DNA of 64,000 bases from Rhynchopus sp. YZ270_cl-10 (taxonomy: Eukaryota > Euglenozoa > Diplonemea > Diplonemida > Diplonemidae), in assembly GCA_964035575.1 (NCBI GenBank), contig OZ037833.1:372001-436000 (forward strand), in the 5' to 3' direction. This document shows, in pieces, positions 1 to 10,185 of the stretch. The position numbers and the translations under genes are program-made. Position 1 is the stretch's first letter, and each line of letters opens with the position of its first letter. The notes under the pieces were generated by a model that was not told where the DNA came from, made no database searches, and saw nothing but the letters and a program-made list of their open reading frames with translations.

Positions 1-876
1 TTGCTTGCGCTGAAGGAAAACGCCGTCTCAGCGCCCGTGTGGTCGTGGATCGTGACAAACCCTGGCTCGCCGGACTTCAAATAGAACGTCAAGTTCCCGT
101 GCGCTGTGCATGTGATAACACCTGCGTATGTCTCTGCACTGGATGAGAGCTCACCGCTCATGCCCCACGTCGTGTCGACACCATCGTAGCTGCCTGCAGC
201 GATGTTCTGTGCGACTGCGTCAGGAGACAGTGCAGGTGTCAGCAGTTCGGGAACGCACTTGTTCGGAACAAAGGTTAATACCACGAACATGGAGAAGAAG
301 TCTACAAACGGAGGACGCCATGCTGCCAGCTTCACACACAGGTCATCACCACGCGCCCACTCAGCACGGTCAAACAGCACACCCGTCGTCTCCACAGTCC
401 CCCAAGACCCTGCCCCTATGTTCACATCCTTCGAGAACAGTGTTGTCGCGTTCGACTCACATCCCTGTGTGATGGACAGCGCCGCACCGAAGACATTTTC
501 TTTAGTTTCGATCCTCAGCCTGGCGATAGACACAACGTAGTTGTCCATCACATCACCCTCAAGCAGGCTGATGGTAGAGCCCACACCAGCAGAAATAGCT
601 CCATACCTGTGTGGTGGTGTTGTGTGTGGCACATTATTCCTCATTCCAATTGCACAAGATGTGTAATATTGTGCTTCGCTCTGTGTGCAAATGTGTACAG
701 ACCTGTGTCTTGCATCTTGACATTGTTCTGAAGTGGAAGAGGGACACATACCCGTCTGTGACGCGCGCCTGTATCCTGTGCATCTCGTGTACCGTGCTGG
801 CCAGTGAAGCCTCTGCCAGAAGAGATAGCAGCACAAAGGCAGTGGTGTGCTTCCCCTGCGCACATGGTGCTGACAT
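1..876 (-). CDS. Type I membrane protein, N-terminal part (two exons, cut by the window edge)
   Basis: Exon 1 is 876-752 and exon 2 runs from 606 off the left edge; the intron 751-607 starts GTATGT and ends CACAG, and splicing joins a GG/G glycine codon. The frame then stays open for about 200 codons. Residues 10-27 are a hydrophobic signal peptide ending in ASLAS. The ATG at 876 lies 13 bases after a pyrimidine-rich CACCCAG, a likely trans-splice acceptor. Exon 2 aligns by eye with the protein at 41564-40611: LLEGDVMD against MVSGDIAD, LSPDAV against LSEDAI, and a shared Tyr-x-Gly-Val-x-x-x-Cys core. I infer a secreted or surface ectodomain; the C-terminus and any membrane segment lie outside the window. 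No known domain recognised. Confidence 0.72.
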
Positions 877-1561
877 TGATAGTTGGTATCTGGGTGGTGT
901 GATATGGTGTGGTCGTGTGAGGATGAGTATCCTTGGGTCATATGGGTACAGCCCTGCTTTGCGATGCAGCAGACGAACCCCGAAAGCGATTTCGGCATTT
1001 TCATACATTGAACTCCCCGAGAGTCTCTGAGAGTTTGGCAGGAAATGCCAACAAAAATATACAAACCCCATTCATCTTTTGTTTAGTTGGTACGCTATCC
1101 ATATCATACGCACTGTCCGTCAGGGGGTTACGTTTGGTTTTCTGTTCTTGTTTTCATGCAAATAAAAATTGAAATGTCACTCCTACTTTTCCTTCTTGTG
1201 TTTCCCCACAATAAAACAATAAAGACAAAAGGGAGAGATGGTGAACCTCGTCCTGCGTCGCTGGCACCGCTTGATATGAGTGCAGAGCTACTTCTCGGCG
1301 GAGCCCTCCGGAAATCCTGCAAGCGTTGCGGACTCATATACCGTCACCCTGGACACCCCGGACCCGCTCCAAAGCCGTCACCAGGTTGTACGATCAGGTG
1401 GGGGCCGAATATTTCTTTAGAGTGTCGATGGATACGAGCTTTTGGAGCCACAAAAATATGGCTTCGTCCCACCGGAGTTTGCCGCTCCTGGGACTCCCAG
1501 TTCTTCTGGAACTGCACAAAGCGCTCCTTTCCTGTCCCCGTTCACGCCTCGGATTGCAGAC
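877..1561. other. Intergenic region, no gene seen
   Basis: This 685-base stretch holds the probable acceptor AG (890-891) of the left-edge gene and the 3' flank of the neighbouring LRR gene. Open frames here are short and of poor composition on both strands. Confidence 0.5.
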
Positions 1562-3046
1562 CTAAGATCGTAGAGGAGATGCCCTGCAGTTCAGGAGGAA
1601 GCCTGCCCCTACCTTGACATTGTCAAACACCGAACGGTCTATCGTTTCCAAGGAAACACACCCGGAGAGGAAGGCGCCGCCGACCTGCGTGAGGCTGTGC
1701 AGGCCTGACAGCTCAACGCCCTCCAAAGAGATGCACCCAGAGAGACAGCCGTCTCCAATCTCCCTAACACTGTGCAAACCCGATAGGTCTACAAATGCCA
1801 AAGATTTGCAGTGCGCAAGAAAGTTGCGCCCAATCCGCTGAACCCCACAGAGCTCCGATAGATCCACTGACGTCAACCCTGCACAGCTTAACACGGAGTT
1901 CCCAACCTCTGTTACATCACGCAAACCTGAAAAACATATTGTTTCCAACGCCCTGCAGTCAGAAAGAAAGCTGTCTTCTAACTTCTTTAGACGGTGACAC
2001 CCCAACTCTACTGTACGCAACGCCCGACACCCCGCAAGAAAGTGATGCTGCATCCTCACTACAGATACCCCCACCTCTATTCTCTCCACCGAAACGCATC
2101 CCGAAAAAACGTGGCTTCCGATCTCCTTTACAGACAACCCTGATAGGTCAATCGCAGTCAATGAAGTGCACTGTGTTGCAAATCCGTTAGGAAGCTCTGT
2201 GATTCCGCTTAGCCCGGATACATCGATTATTTCTAATGAGGTGCAGTCTGCGAGGAAGCCTCTTCCGATTTTTGCGAGGCTTCGCAGTACCGACACATCG
2301 ATTGCAGTCAGCGAGGTGCAGCCGTAGAGGAAGCAGGGGCCAATCTCCCTTACACTGCGGAACCCCGACAGATCGACTGCTGTTAAGCCTGTGCAACGAT
2401 ATAAGAAAGGCTCTGCTATCAGCGCCACCCCGCGCAAGCCGGAGAACTCAATGCGCTGCAACGCACTGCAGTCGGAGAGGAAGGTCTCCCCAATCTCCTC
2501 GAGACTGCCAAACCCTGACAAATCTACTTCCACCAAAGCGCTGCAACCTGAAAGAAATCCAGGCCCAATCGTCGTAACCCTGTGCAACCCCGAAAGGTCA
2601 ATGCTTTCCAGCGATCGACACTGCGAAAGAAAGTATGGGCCAATCTCCGTTACAACCGATACAGCGCTAAGGTCAATTCTGCGTAAGCGGGAATGTGCCA
2701 AGAGCCGCTGTGGGATGACAGTCGCAACCTCAGCCTGCAGAAGCAAGCACACCACTTCAGGGTTTTTGGCAGTTGTCAACCTTCCCGGTGTGATGTCGGT
2801 CTCACCCAGTGCATGAAGTGCTGCTGTGGCCTCGTATTTCGTCGTTTTTTTCAGGATGATTGTATCCCCAGCACTCAGTTCTGTGATGTCCTCCCCTTCC
2901 TCCTTCCCTCCGAAGCCCATATGAAAGCTGTCTTCGGCCAACCCCGTTGCTGTCGCCACCTTCCGACGCAGGGCCTCCGTTGTGTCATCCTCACCCACCT
3001 CGATCACATGCTCCGTTTCGTCATACCCCTGTATCGTCACATCCAT
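1562..3046 (-). CDS. Ubiquitin-like domain plus BspA-type leucine-rich-repeat protein (paralogue 1)
   Basis: 494 residues, intronless. I start at the ATG at 3046 (MDVTIQGYDE) because an acceptor AAAACAG lies 14 bases upstream and the same start occurs in the two paralogues. Residues 1-75 look like a ubiquitin-like beta-grasp fold (VTIQGYDETEHVIEVGEDD..., ending in TIILKKTTKYEA). After a helical linker come about 15 repeats of roughly 25 residues with the pattern I-G-x-x-F-L-x-x-C-x-x-L-x-x-I-D-L-S-G, the BspA/LRR_5 type. The repeats are well diverged, unlike those of the other two copies. No signal peptide or membrane segment is seen, so I infer a cytosolic or nuclear binding scaffold. The function is unknown; the ubiquitin-like call is from pattern only, and no C-terminal Gly-Gly is present. 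Confidence 0.85.
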   Translation of the reverse strand: MDVTIQGYDETEHVIEVGEDDTTEALRRKVATATGLAEDSFHMGFGGKEEGEDITELSAGDTIILKKTTKYEATAALHALGETDITPGRLTTAKNPEVVCLLLQAEVATVIPQRLLAHSRLRRIDLSAVSVVTEIGPYFLSQCRSLESIDLSGLHRVTTIGPGFLSGCSALVEVDLSGFGSLEEIGETFLSDCSALQRIEFSGLRGVALIAEPFLYRCTGLTAVDLSGFRSVREIGPCFLYGCTSLTAIDVSVLRSLAKIGRGFLADCTSLEIIDVSGLSGITELPNGFATQCTSLTAIDLSGLSVKEIGSHVFSGCVSVERIEVGVSVVRMQHHFLAGCRALRTVELGCHRLKKLEDSFLSDCRALETICFSGLRDVTEVGNSVLSCAGLTSVDLSELCGVQRIGRNFLAHCKSLAFVDLSGLHSVREIGDGCLSGCISLEGVELSGLHSLTQVGGAFLSGCVSLETIDRSVFDNVKVGAGFLLNCRASPLRS

Positions 3047-3391
3047 TTTTGTGTTTTTCTCTGTTTTACGTTGTGAAGGCGTGGCGGAGGTGTTTTTGTG
3101 GCAATAAAACAAGACAAATCAAAAAAGCCGATAAGGGGGTATACCGGTGCAGTGTTTCCGCTCTGAAGATATGACCCAAAAAACCTATGCTAAAAATATC
3201 TGCTCCACTTCTCAAGTTCTGCCTTGAGACGCTTGTACTCTGCCGCCAACTGCAAGTTCTGAGTGACGATTTTCGTTCATCCGCATGGCCAAGTTGTGCT
3301 CCTCCCATATCTTATGCATATCAGCCTGCAGGTCTTACTGTGTCCGTGCTGCTGGCTCGCTGGCTGCGGCACCATCGGCTTCGCCATCATA
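3047..3391. repeat. 3' flank of paralogue 2, shared with the flank of paralogue 3
   Basis: Bases about 3185-3390 match 21052-21255 closely (for example the GCCGCCAACTGCAAGTTCTG stretch). On the minus strand one frame reads a short charged helix-like sequence before a stop. It may be 3' UTR or a lost C-terminal coding segment. The stretch nearest 3047 holds the 5' leader and acceptor of paralogue 1. Confidence 0.6.
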
Positions 3392-4666
3392 TCATGCGTC
3401 AACTTCTTCTATTCCACTGTCGACAACGATGTGCACGTTGCGAGGAAGCCGTCCAGCCCAAGTGTCTGCTTGCATGCCTGTGAGGTCAACAGTCGACAAC
3501 GTCTCGCAATTACGTAAGAAGCCGTTCCCGATCGAAGTGACTGCTTGCATGCCTGTGAGGTCAACAGTCGACAACGTCCTGCAATTAGATAAGAAGCCGT
3601 TCCCGATCGAAGTGACTGCTTTCATGCCTGTGAAATCAACAGTCGACAACGTCTCGCAATTACGTAAGAAGCCGTTCCCGATCGAAGTGACTGCTTGCAT
3701 GCCTGTGAGGTCAACAGTCGACAACGTCGTGCAACCATCTAGGAAGCCGTTCCCGATCGAAGTGACTGCTTGCATGCCTGTGAGGTCAACAGTCGACAAC
3801 GTCCTGCAATTAGCTAAGAAGAAGTGCCCGATCGAAGTGACTGCTTGCATGCCTGTGAGGTCAACAGTCGACAACGTCCTGCAATTAGCTAAGAAGAAGT
3901 GCCCGATCGAAGTGACTGCTTTCATGCCTGTGAAATCAACAGTCGACAACGTCTCGCAATTACGTAAGAAGCCGTTCCCGATCGAAGTGACTGCTTTCAT
4001 GCCTGTGAGGTCAACAGTCGACAACGATATGCAATTAATTAAGAAGTCGTCCCCGATCGAAGTGACTGCTTTCATGCCTGTGAGGTCAACAGTCGACAAC
4101 GTCCTGCAAGTAGATAAGAACCAGCTCCCGATCGAAGTGAGTGCTTGCAGGCCTGTGAGATCAACAGTCCACAACATTGTACAGTCAGTTAGGAACGAGT
4201 GCCCAATGGCGGTGACGAAGGGCAACTTTGGTAGGTCCAGTATGGTGTCGGAAGTGTCACGAATGTCATCCACAATCGACACGCAACTGGAACCAATGCA
4301 CGTGACTGCACTATTCTCGAAGAAGCTGTCTGGGATCGCAGTCACAACTTCTGCCTGCAGAAGCAAGGAAGCCACCTTCGGATCGGTCACCTCCTTCAAC
4401 CTTTCATCTGTGATGTCGGTCTCACCCAGTGCACGAAGTGCTGCTATGGCCTCGTATTTCGTCGTTTTCGTCAGTACTACTTTGTCCCCAGCACTCAGTT
4501 CTGTGATGTCCTCCCCTTCCTCCTTCCCTCCGAAGCCCATATGAAAGCTGTCTTCGGCCAACCCCGTTGCTGTCGCCACCTTCCGACGCAGGGCCTCCGT
4601 TGTGTCATCCTCACCCACCTCGATCACATGCTCCGTTTCGTCATACCCCTGTATCGTCACATCCAT
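3392..4666 (-). CDS. Ubiquitin-like domain plus leucine-rich-repeat protein (paralogue 2, tail shortened)
   Basis: 424 residues starting at the ATG at 4666. The first 63 residues are identical to those of paralogues 1 and 3. Ten 25-residue repeats follow (VTSIGNGFL-x-NC-x-TLSTVDLTGM-x-A), encoded by a very regular 75-bp DNA repeat, so the array has expanded or been homogenised recently. After DSGIEEVDA the frame meets TGA, where paralogue 3 has TGC and continues for about 24 more residues; the DNA beyond remains similar, so this copy looks shortened by one base change. It lies head-to-tail behind paralogue 1. Confidence 0.84.
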   Translation of the reverse strand: MDVTIQGYDETEHVIEVGEDDTTEALRRKVATATGLAEDSFHMGFGGKEEGEDITELSAGDKVVLTKTTKYEAIAALRALGETDITDERLKEVTDPKVASLLLQAEVVTAIPDSFFENSAVTCIGSSCVSIVDDIRDTSDTILDLPKLPFVTAIGHSFLTDCTMLWTVDLTGLQALTSIGSWFLSTCRTLSTVDLTGMKAVTSIGDDFLINCISLSTVDLTGMKAVTSIGNGFLRNCETLSTVDFTGMKAVTSIGHFFLANCRTLSTVDLTGMQAVTSIGHFFLANCRTLSTVDLTGMQAVTSIGNGFLDGCTTLSTVDLTGMQAVTSIGNGFLRNCETLSTVDFTGMKAVTSIGNGFLSNCRTLSTVDLTGMQAVTSIGNGFLRNCETLSTVDLTGMQADTWAGRLPRNVHIVVDSGIEEVDA

Positions 4667-5469
4667 TTTTTGTGTCTTTCTCTGTTTGTGTTGTGGGGTC
4701 AGGGAAGAAAAAAGGGAGCCCAACTCCCCCCCACGGAATCGCCAACTAGTTGCTCTGTAACCGCACACAGTCTTTCATACGCGGCACTCTCCAGGGCGAA
4801 CACTCAGAAGCAAGACAATAGCAGGACCAGGGAACAGCATTTGAGAAACATTCGTACCTGACGAATCTAAAGCCTCCCTAGAGAGGGTGGGGAACACATC
4901 ATGCTCTCTTGGCCAGTTGGTCGTAATATATATGGGTAGGGGAGGTAACAGCTTTGTTTTTTTTCTTCGTTCTATGGGGTTTCCTTTTACTGAACATTTA
5001 TGGCCGTCCACTTATTTATTTGCATAAGAAGGTACCATTTTGCTCTCTCTACAGGAGCAGCAATAAAGCAAAAAAAAAAAACCCCCCCCCCCGCCCACCC
5101 CCTCACTGCCCTTTATTCACTAATTTTTTTTTTACTTTTTTTTTTGAATTTTGAAAATTAGTGTAGCTACCCAGAGCTGAACTCCATCACTTTTTGTGTT
5201 TCGCTTCACAACTGTAGGTATTCTCTCCTTCACCTCTGCACCCTATAAGAGAGAGGAGAGGCTGAAAAAGAAACGTGGAGACAACAAAAAAAAAGAAAAA
5301 TTCCACCCCACCCCCAAACCCCCAAACCCACACACCCTCTGGTTAATTCACCTCCCCCACAATACCCTACCCCAAACACACCACACCTTTAAAAAAAATG
5401 GGGACAAACAGCCCCCACTCTCCCCATCCTTTTCCCTCATTTTTTTTATTTTATTTTTTTCACCTCCCC
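4667..5469. other. Gene-free AT-rich region between LRR paralogue 2 and the U1A-like gene
   Basis: It holds homopolymer runs of A, C and T and no convincing open frame. The stretch downstream of the U1A-like stop codon (5160-5469) is pyrimidine-rich on the plus strand. Confidence 0.5.
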
Positions 5470-6396
5470 CTATTTTTTAGGAAAAGAAATGCGCAGATTT
5501 CTTCCAGCTACTGCATGGTCTTGGAGGCCAACTAGGGCACGCATGGCTGTGGTTTCTTCACTGAATTCAACGAAGGCAACGCTTGCGTTTCCTGGTACCA
5601 CTCGGACCTCGAGGAATCCTGGGAAGTGCGTAAACGCCCCGTTGAGCAGTTCTGCGACGTCGGGTCTGTCCTCCGGGCAGTTCTCAACAAAGAGAATCTT
5701 GCTCGGTGTTCCCAACCCTGCCGCTGCCGCTGCCGTCCGCACCCTCTTTTCCCGCCCTTCTGGCGCGTCCCCTTCGAAGCGTCTCTTCTTCTTTGCCTTC
5801 TTCCGTGCAGTGAAGCTGCCGTCCTCCTTCGAAATCACATCAGACTTCACCCTGGCAAACGACAGATCAATGTTCTTGTCGTAGAATGAATACCTGTAGG
5901 GAGAAGGTTTGAAAGTGTGTTTTTTTGTTTTTGTTTTTGCGTTTTGTTTTCGTATTGTATGTCTGTAGTACTTTGTAAGCTAAAGAGGGGGGTCATCGAA
6001 CCCCTTCCACCCTGAGTATATTATATAAAAAAATCCCTCTCATAGCACAGTGCACCTTTTTTGGTACAAATGAACGGTGCATCGTGGCCCCCTCCCCATC
6101 CAACCATGCATGTTTCCATACCCTTGCATCTCTGACATCGCCTCCTGTGCAGACTCTTCTGTTTTGAAGCAGATCCAAGCCTGTCCCTTGCATTTGAGCG
6201 CCTTCGGCCTGCAGTAGATATCCACGATCACGCCGTACTGGTTGAACATCTGCCACAGACTTTTTTTGAGTTCTTCCACGCCAACGCGTTCGCACAGGTT
6301 GCGTACATAGAGCGTTGGGTTGGGAGGGTTGTTCTCGTGTGGCTTGTCATGTGCTGCTGCTGTTGTTGTTGTCGTCTCCTCCCCAGGTTCCGGCAT
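5470..6396 (-). CDS. U1A/U2B''-type spliceosomal RNA-binding protein (two exons)
   Basis: Exon 1 is 6396-6122, intron 6121-5894 (GTATGG...CTACAG), exon 2 5893-5470; the spliced protein is 232 residues, close to U2B'' (about 225) and U1A (about 280). RRM1 spans about residues 28-105, with RNP2 LYVRNL, RNP1 KGQAWICF and the family signature ELKKSLWQMFNQYG; the splice restores SEMQGYSFYDKNIDLSFAR, the usual end of this RRM. A basic linker (ARKKAKKKRR) leads to a C-terminal RRM2 (ILFVENCP..., VAFVEF, LRISFPKK). In other eukaryotes these proteins bind stem-loops of U1 or U2 snRNA. Which of the two it is cannot be decided here. Its presence fits a genome with cis introns. The intron contains a degenerate copy of a dispersed hairpin repeat (6050-6113). 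Confidence 0.93.
6050..6113 (+). repeat. Dispersed hairpin cassette, family J (inside the U1A-like intron)
   Basis: It reads CAGTGCACC-T-run-GGTACAAATG and later CCAACCATGCATG, matching copies near 28415, 33172, 36042 and 60030. Confidence 0.5.
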
Positions 6397-6506
6397 CGTT
6401 AACCCTGTTCTTTCTTACCTCTGTGTACGTTATTTTTTTTTTTTTGGGGGGAAATGGGAGGAATTCTCTTTTGCAAAAGTAATGCAATACAAAAAGGAAA
6501 AGAAAA

Positions 6507-6550
6507 GTTTATAAGATGATCCTAAGCCTCTCGTGCTTAGTCACCTTAGA
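6507..6550 (+). repeat. Dispersed hairpin cassette, family B
   Basis: Core GTTTATAAGATGATCCTAAG, then CCTCTCGTG, then CTTAGTCACCTTAGA. CTAAG and CTTAG can pair around the CCTCTC loop. Close copies lie at 23601, 23824, 23936 and 29614. Confidence 0.75.
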
Positions 6551-7386
6551 AAAAATAGAGAATTTGAAGGTGCCCTGAAGGATCTTAGCGCTGTTGTTGA
6601 GGACCGAAGAAATCCATTCTCCACACCCATTTCACATAACATCTGTGCCCCCATCCCTCTTCCCCTCTCCTCCTCTCTGAGGAACAATCAATCGTGGTTC
6701 ATAACACCCCCCCTTTTTTTTTGTCGGTTCCTTATTTACAAAAATAAACGGATGGGGGAGGAGGAGGAGGAGGAGGAGAAAAGAATGATGACTGCCTGAC
6801 TGCTTCAGGCTTTAGGCTGAGTAAGTATCGCAAAAGGCGACGATTTATTCCGTTAAGACATCGATAAATCACCGACACCCGAGGTACGTCCTTTGTCCAC
6901 CTCCGTCGCCCGAAGGCTATTTTATTGCACTTAAAAGATGACGAAAGTGGTTTTCCTTACCCCCGTTTCGATCCTAACACCACGTTGTGGTGTAATATTG
7001 GGGGTACCTTTTTTTACCTAAAAGCAGCCTCTCCCCGCTATTTCGTTAACACCTTCTTCGTGCTTTGTTTGGGGTAAATTCTTTGAGGTAAAATCATGAA
7101 CACTCAGTAACACATCCTCAACTCTGGGATTGTAGCTTTCTATAAGAGAATCTATTCTCGCAGCAACACAACAAAAACACCGGAGGGGGGTAAGAACACT
7201 AAGGGTTTTGGGATTTCAAAAACTCCCGAGGGTTTTTTTTTACCGCCGATGTTTTGTTTGTGTTTACTGTATTTTATCGCCACCTTCCTGCAAAATTATT
7301 ACCGCACCCACGACGTTTAGATAACGAAAAACATAGACGGGGGGATTTGGGGGGAAAGAGTATAATTCTTGAACGCATCCCCTCCC
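6551..7386. other. Gene-free region right of the U1A-like gene
   Basis: No convincing reading frame. 6800-7330 has mixed composition and a few local hairpins (for example ACACCACGTTGTGGTGT near 6980), but I recognise no RNA family. Confidence 0.4.
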
Positions 7387-7529
7387 TCAGTCCAGGGTTT
7401 TATCCAGGGGGGGTATAGGGGGTACATTGTACCCCCTGAGGATTTTTCCAGATTTTTTTTTGAAAAATGTACCCCCTGTCAGGGGGTACATTTTGTCTTT
7501 TGGGGGTACATAGGAGGGAGGTCCTATCT

Positions 7530-7600
7530 CACATGTGACCCCACCGTGGAGAGCAATTGGCTCACTCAGTCAAAAGAAGCCAAAAAAAAAAAAAGTTGGG
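7530..7600 (+). repeat. Shared subterminal module (GTGACCCCACCG repeat), copy 1
   Basis: The motif TGTGACCCCACCGTGGAGAG followed by CAATTGGCTCACT lies about 146 bases inside the left end of the 7392 element. Related copies occupy a similar place in the 14673 element (14823) and the 51566 element (51697). Confidence 0.7.
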
Positions 7601-7689
7601 GTTAAAAAAAACAAGTAATTGCTATCGGAAAAAAAACCGGGTGTGCTGTGGAACTCCACTCTGAAAAAAATATAATCTACAACACGCCA

Positions 7690-7985
7690 GCATTCTGCTC
7701 TTCTGCAGGTATGCTAAAACGCTCTTCGTACGCTGGCCCCACTGGGATGCCTGCATCTGAAACGTTCAAACAGTGGGGCTGTCCTCTTCGTCCAGCACCA
7801 TCTGCTCGATCGCGTTATTGGACGTAGTCTCGGCAGGCTCGATAACCATTCGCTCGGGCGGCCTCGGCATGTTCCAGCTCGTAGTCGTCCACAGGCTCCC
7901 ACGCATCGTCGTCGTCATCAGAGCAGTGCGGAAGGAACACATAATGCACAGACGACAACACGTCGTCGATCGCACCAGGCATCGT
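7690..7985 (-). pseudogene. Degenerate coding fragment inside a DNA transposon
   Basis: This GC-rich island has protein-like composition on the minus strand. From about 7976 one frame reads MPGAIDDVLSSVHYVFLPHC and then an acidic stretch (SDDDDDAWEPVDDYELEHAE) before a stop; a second frame continues acidic (MVIEPAETTSNNAIEQMVLD). It appears to be a decayed element-borne gene. No family recognised. Confidence 0.4.
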
Positions 7986-8269
7986 CACATCAGCACCTCC
8001 AGAAAATCGCCAGGATGCTATGGTGGTTCCGAAAATCGCGCGGAGTTATCCACAGCACACCCCATTTTTTTCTTAGCAATTAGTTGTTCTTGTTATTATT
8101 GTTTTCCACACACCTTCCTTCAACCCTTGTAGGATCAGTTCGTATTTTTTTCGCGAAAACATGAAATTACACATTTCAAGAGAACAAAAAATTAAAAAGG
8201 CTTCGCCCCCTCAATGGGACGTCGTAAACCATAATTCCTCAGTGTCAGCCGCATCATTTCAATGAAACC

Positions 8270-9019
8270 AAAAAGTGGCTTATTTGCATTTTTGGGCTCC
8301 GCCCGTGCAGCGGTGGGGTCATTTCGGAAAATTGGACAATTTTTTGACCACTTAAATTTTGAGAAATATGAGCCCGGTTCCTTATACGTGGGCCCATTTT
8401 TGGCCAAAATTTTTCTCAAAATCGACGAAATTAAAATTAGACCCCTTACCCCCCCCCAGAATCATTTCAATACACTACCTGTATTGGTTGCTGACGCGTG
8501 TATACAGGAAGGTTGGGAAAAGTGGCTTATTTGCATTTTTGGGCTCCGCCCGTGCAGCGGTGGGGTCATTTCGGAAAATTGGACAATTTTTTGACCACTT
8601 AAATTTTGAGAAATATGAGCCCGGTTCCTTATACGTGGGCCCATTTTTGGCCAAAATTTTTCTCAAAATCGACGAAATTAAAATTAGACCCCTTACCCCC
8701 CCCCCCAGAATCATTTCAATACACTACCTGTATTGGTTGCTGACGCGTGTATACAGGAAGGTTGGGAAAAGTGGCTTATTTGCATTTTTGGGCTCCGCCC
8801 GTGCAGCGGTGGGGTCATTTCGGAAAATTGGACAATTTTTTGACCACTTAAATTTTGAGAAATATGAGCCCGGTTCCTTATACGTGGGCCCATTTTTGGC
8901 CAAAATTTTTCTCAAAATCGACGAAATTAAAATTAGACCCCTTACCCCCCCCCAGAATCATTTCAATACACTACCTGTATTGGTTGCTGACGCGTGTATA
9001 CAGGAAGGTTGGGAAAAGA
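8270..9019. repeat. Tandem repeat, three copies of about 249 bp
   Basis: The unit starts AGTGGCTTATTTGCATTTTT near 8272, 8520 and 8770 and ends at a CGTGTATACAGGAAGGTTGG junction. The copies differ mainly in the length of a C-run. They produce open frames on both strands that I regard as repeat artefacts. Confidence 0.9.
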
Positions 9020-9059
9020 CAGTGTCCCCATGCTACCAACAAATATGACGTCTAGTTGC

Positions 9060-9440
9060 TCAAAGTTTTTTGCGACTGGTACTCTAAGCAGACAATTGGT
9101 GTAACAGGTTTACCCGACAAAGTCACACCAAGGCTGTGGTCAGACGGTCTAAGAACAAAGTGAACGTGCAGATGCCTCAGCTCTTGTCTCTTATCAGCCA
9201 GGACTGCGAAAACAGCGATAACAAGTTACAGCGATAATGATTTCTCTTCCACTGAAGTTTGCGTGAGAGAAACACTCCCGTACGTAGCCGTGGCAGTTGA
9301 AGTTATACCAATGGTAGGATCGATAAGTTCATGAGACGGGCAAATCGGAGAACCAACTTCGGGACGGCTCATACGAAGCCGTGCGAGAACAATTTGAGAA
9401 GATCAGCGTAGTTTTTTCCCCGCAGGGGAAAAAACTTTTC
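9060..9440 (+). pseudogene. Coding-like remnants and a strong hairpin before the nested insertion
   Basis: Short plus-strand segments read as protein in changing frames (for example VNVQMPQLLSLISQDCE, then FSSTEVCVRETLPYVAVAVE), suggesting a decayed transposon gene. At 9363-9383 ACGGCT and AGCCGT form a perfect 6-bp stem; a T-run follows at 9410. I cannot name an RNA family. Confidence 0.35.
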
Positions 9441-9559
9441 TTCATTACACAGGGTTCTATACAGCATTCCGCCCACGAGGGGCTGGCTCGGTCAGAATCG
9501 GTTTGACTCGGTCAGCCCAAAAAAAAATTTTCCCCCCTCCACAGGGAATTATATAGGTT

Positions 9560-10135
9560 TTGGGGTTTTTCGCTGAAACTCGGTCGAGCCCGGGTCCCCA
9601 ACCTAGCTCAAGTTGGGGGCCTCCGGCGGAATGTGAGAATTCCTCGGTTATCCAACTGCGGAGTTCGGCACTTCATTGAAGCAATTCGTGCACCAGGCAC
9701 AAGTGGTACACGAATTGTCTGTAGCCTCAGTACATTTATAACAAAGAAAGGGTGGTCACGGCACCCAAAGCGAAGCCACGGTACGCAACATTTCTAAAAA
9801 AAAGTTGACACAAAACGGCACTGTCGCTGGTAATTGTGGTCAGCTTCCGTAATTTTACTCCCCTGTTTTTCTAAAACGAAAGCTTCTGGCGAAGCCACGG
9901 TACGCAACATTTCTAAAAATTGCGCTTAAAATTGCACATTTTTACTGCAAAAGTATATCATGGGAAGGGTGGGTTGCAATCTTGCGCCGCAGGCGCACGG
10001 TACGCTACTTTTATTATTTCGCCATGCTGCATGCTTCCTTTTCCTTCGGCGTTTGACCAATTGAGTCGCGTTCTGGCTGTGACGGGGTCACTTTGTTCAT
10101 GAGGCCATTTCTGGTCACTCTCAGAGGCTCGTGGG
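9560..10135 (+). repeat. Dispersed transposon-borne module, copy 1
   Basis: The segment runs from ACTCGGTCGAGCCCGGGT through GGCGGAATGTGAGA, GCGAAGCCACGGTACGCAAC, GCGCCGCAGGCGCACGGTAC to GGTCACTCTCAGAGGCT. It is related in the same order to 15403-15815 and in part to 58245-58378. Each copy sits in a different inverted-repeat element. Confidence 0.8.
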
Positions 10136-10185
10136 AGGTACCAAAATTTCCACCCCAAGATTTGGGAAAAAAATCTGAGATTTAT

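Noticed and set aside
3480-4200. Regular 75-bp repeats that could be mistaken for a CRISPR-like array or satellite
   Set aside because: The repeats are in frame in an LRR gene, there are no unique spacers, and the organism is eukaryotic.
3285-4544. A 419-codon plus-strand frame antisense to LRR paralogue 2
   Set aside because: It is created by the 75-bp coding repeat read backwards. The minus strand gives a recognisable LRR protein with a proper start and acceptor.
8359-9048. A 229-codon plus-strand frame with internal repeats
   Set aside because: It reads across the three 249-bp tandem copies. The repeat is AT-rich, varies in C-run length and shows no conserved protein.
9395-9420. Possible U6 snRNA (GAGAAGATCAGC similar to GAGAAGATTAGC)
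   Set aside because: Only about 12 bases agree; the expected catalytic ACAGAGA box and the following CUGCGCAAGGAUGAC region are missing, and the sequence sits in a decayed transposon.
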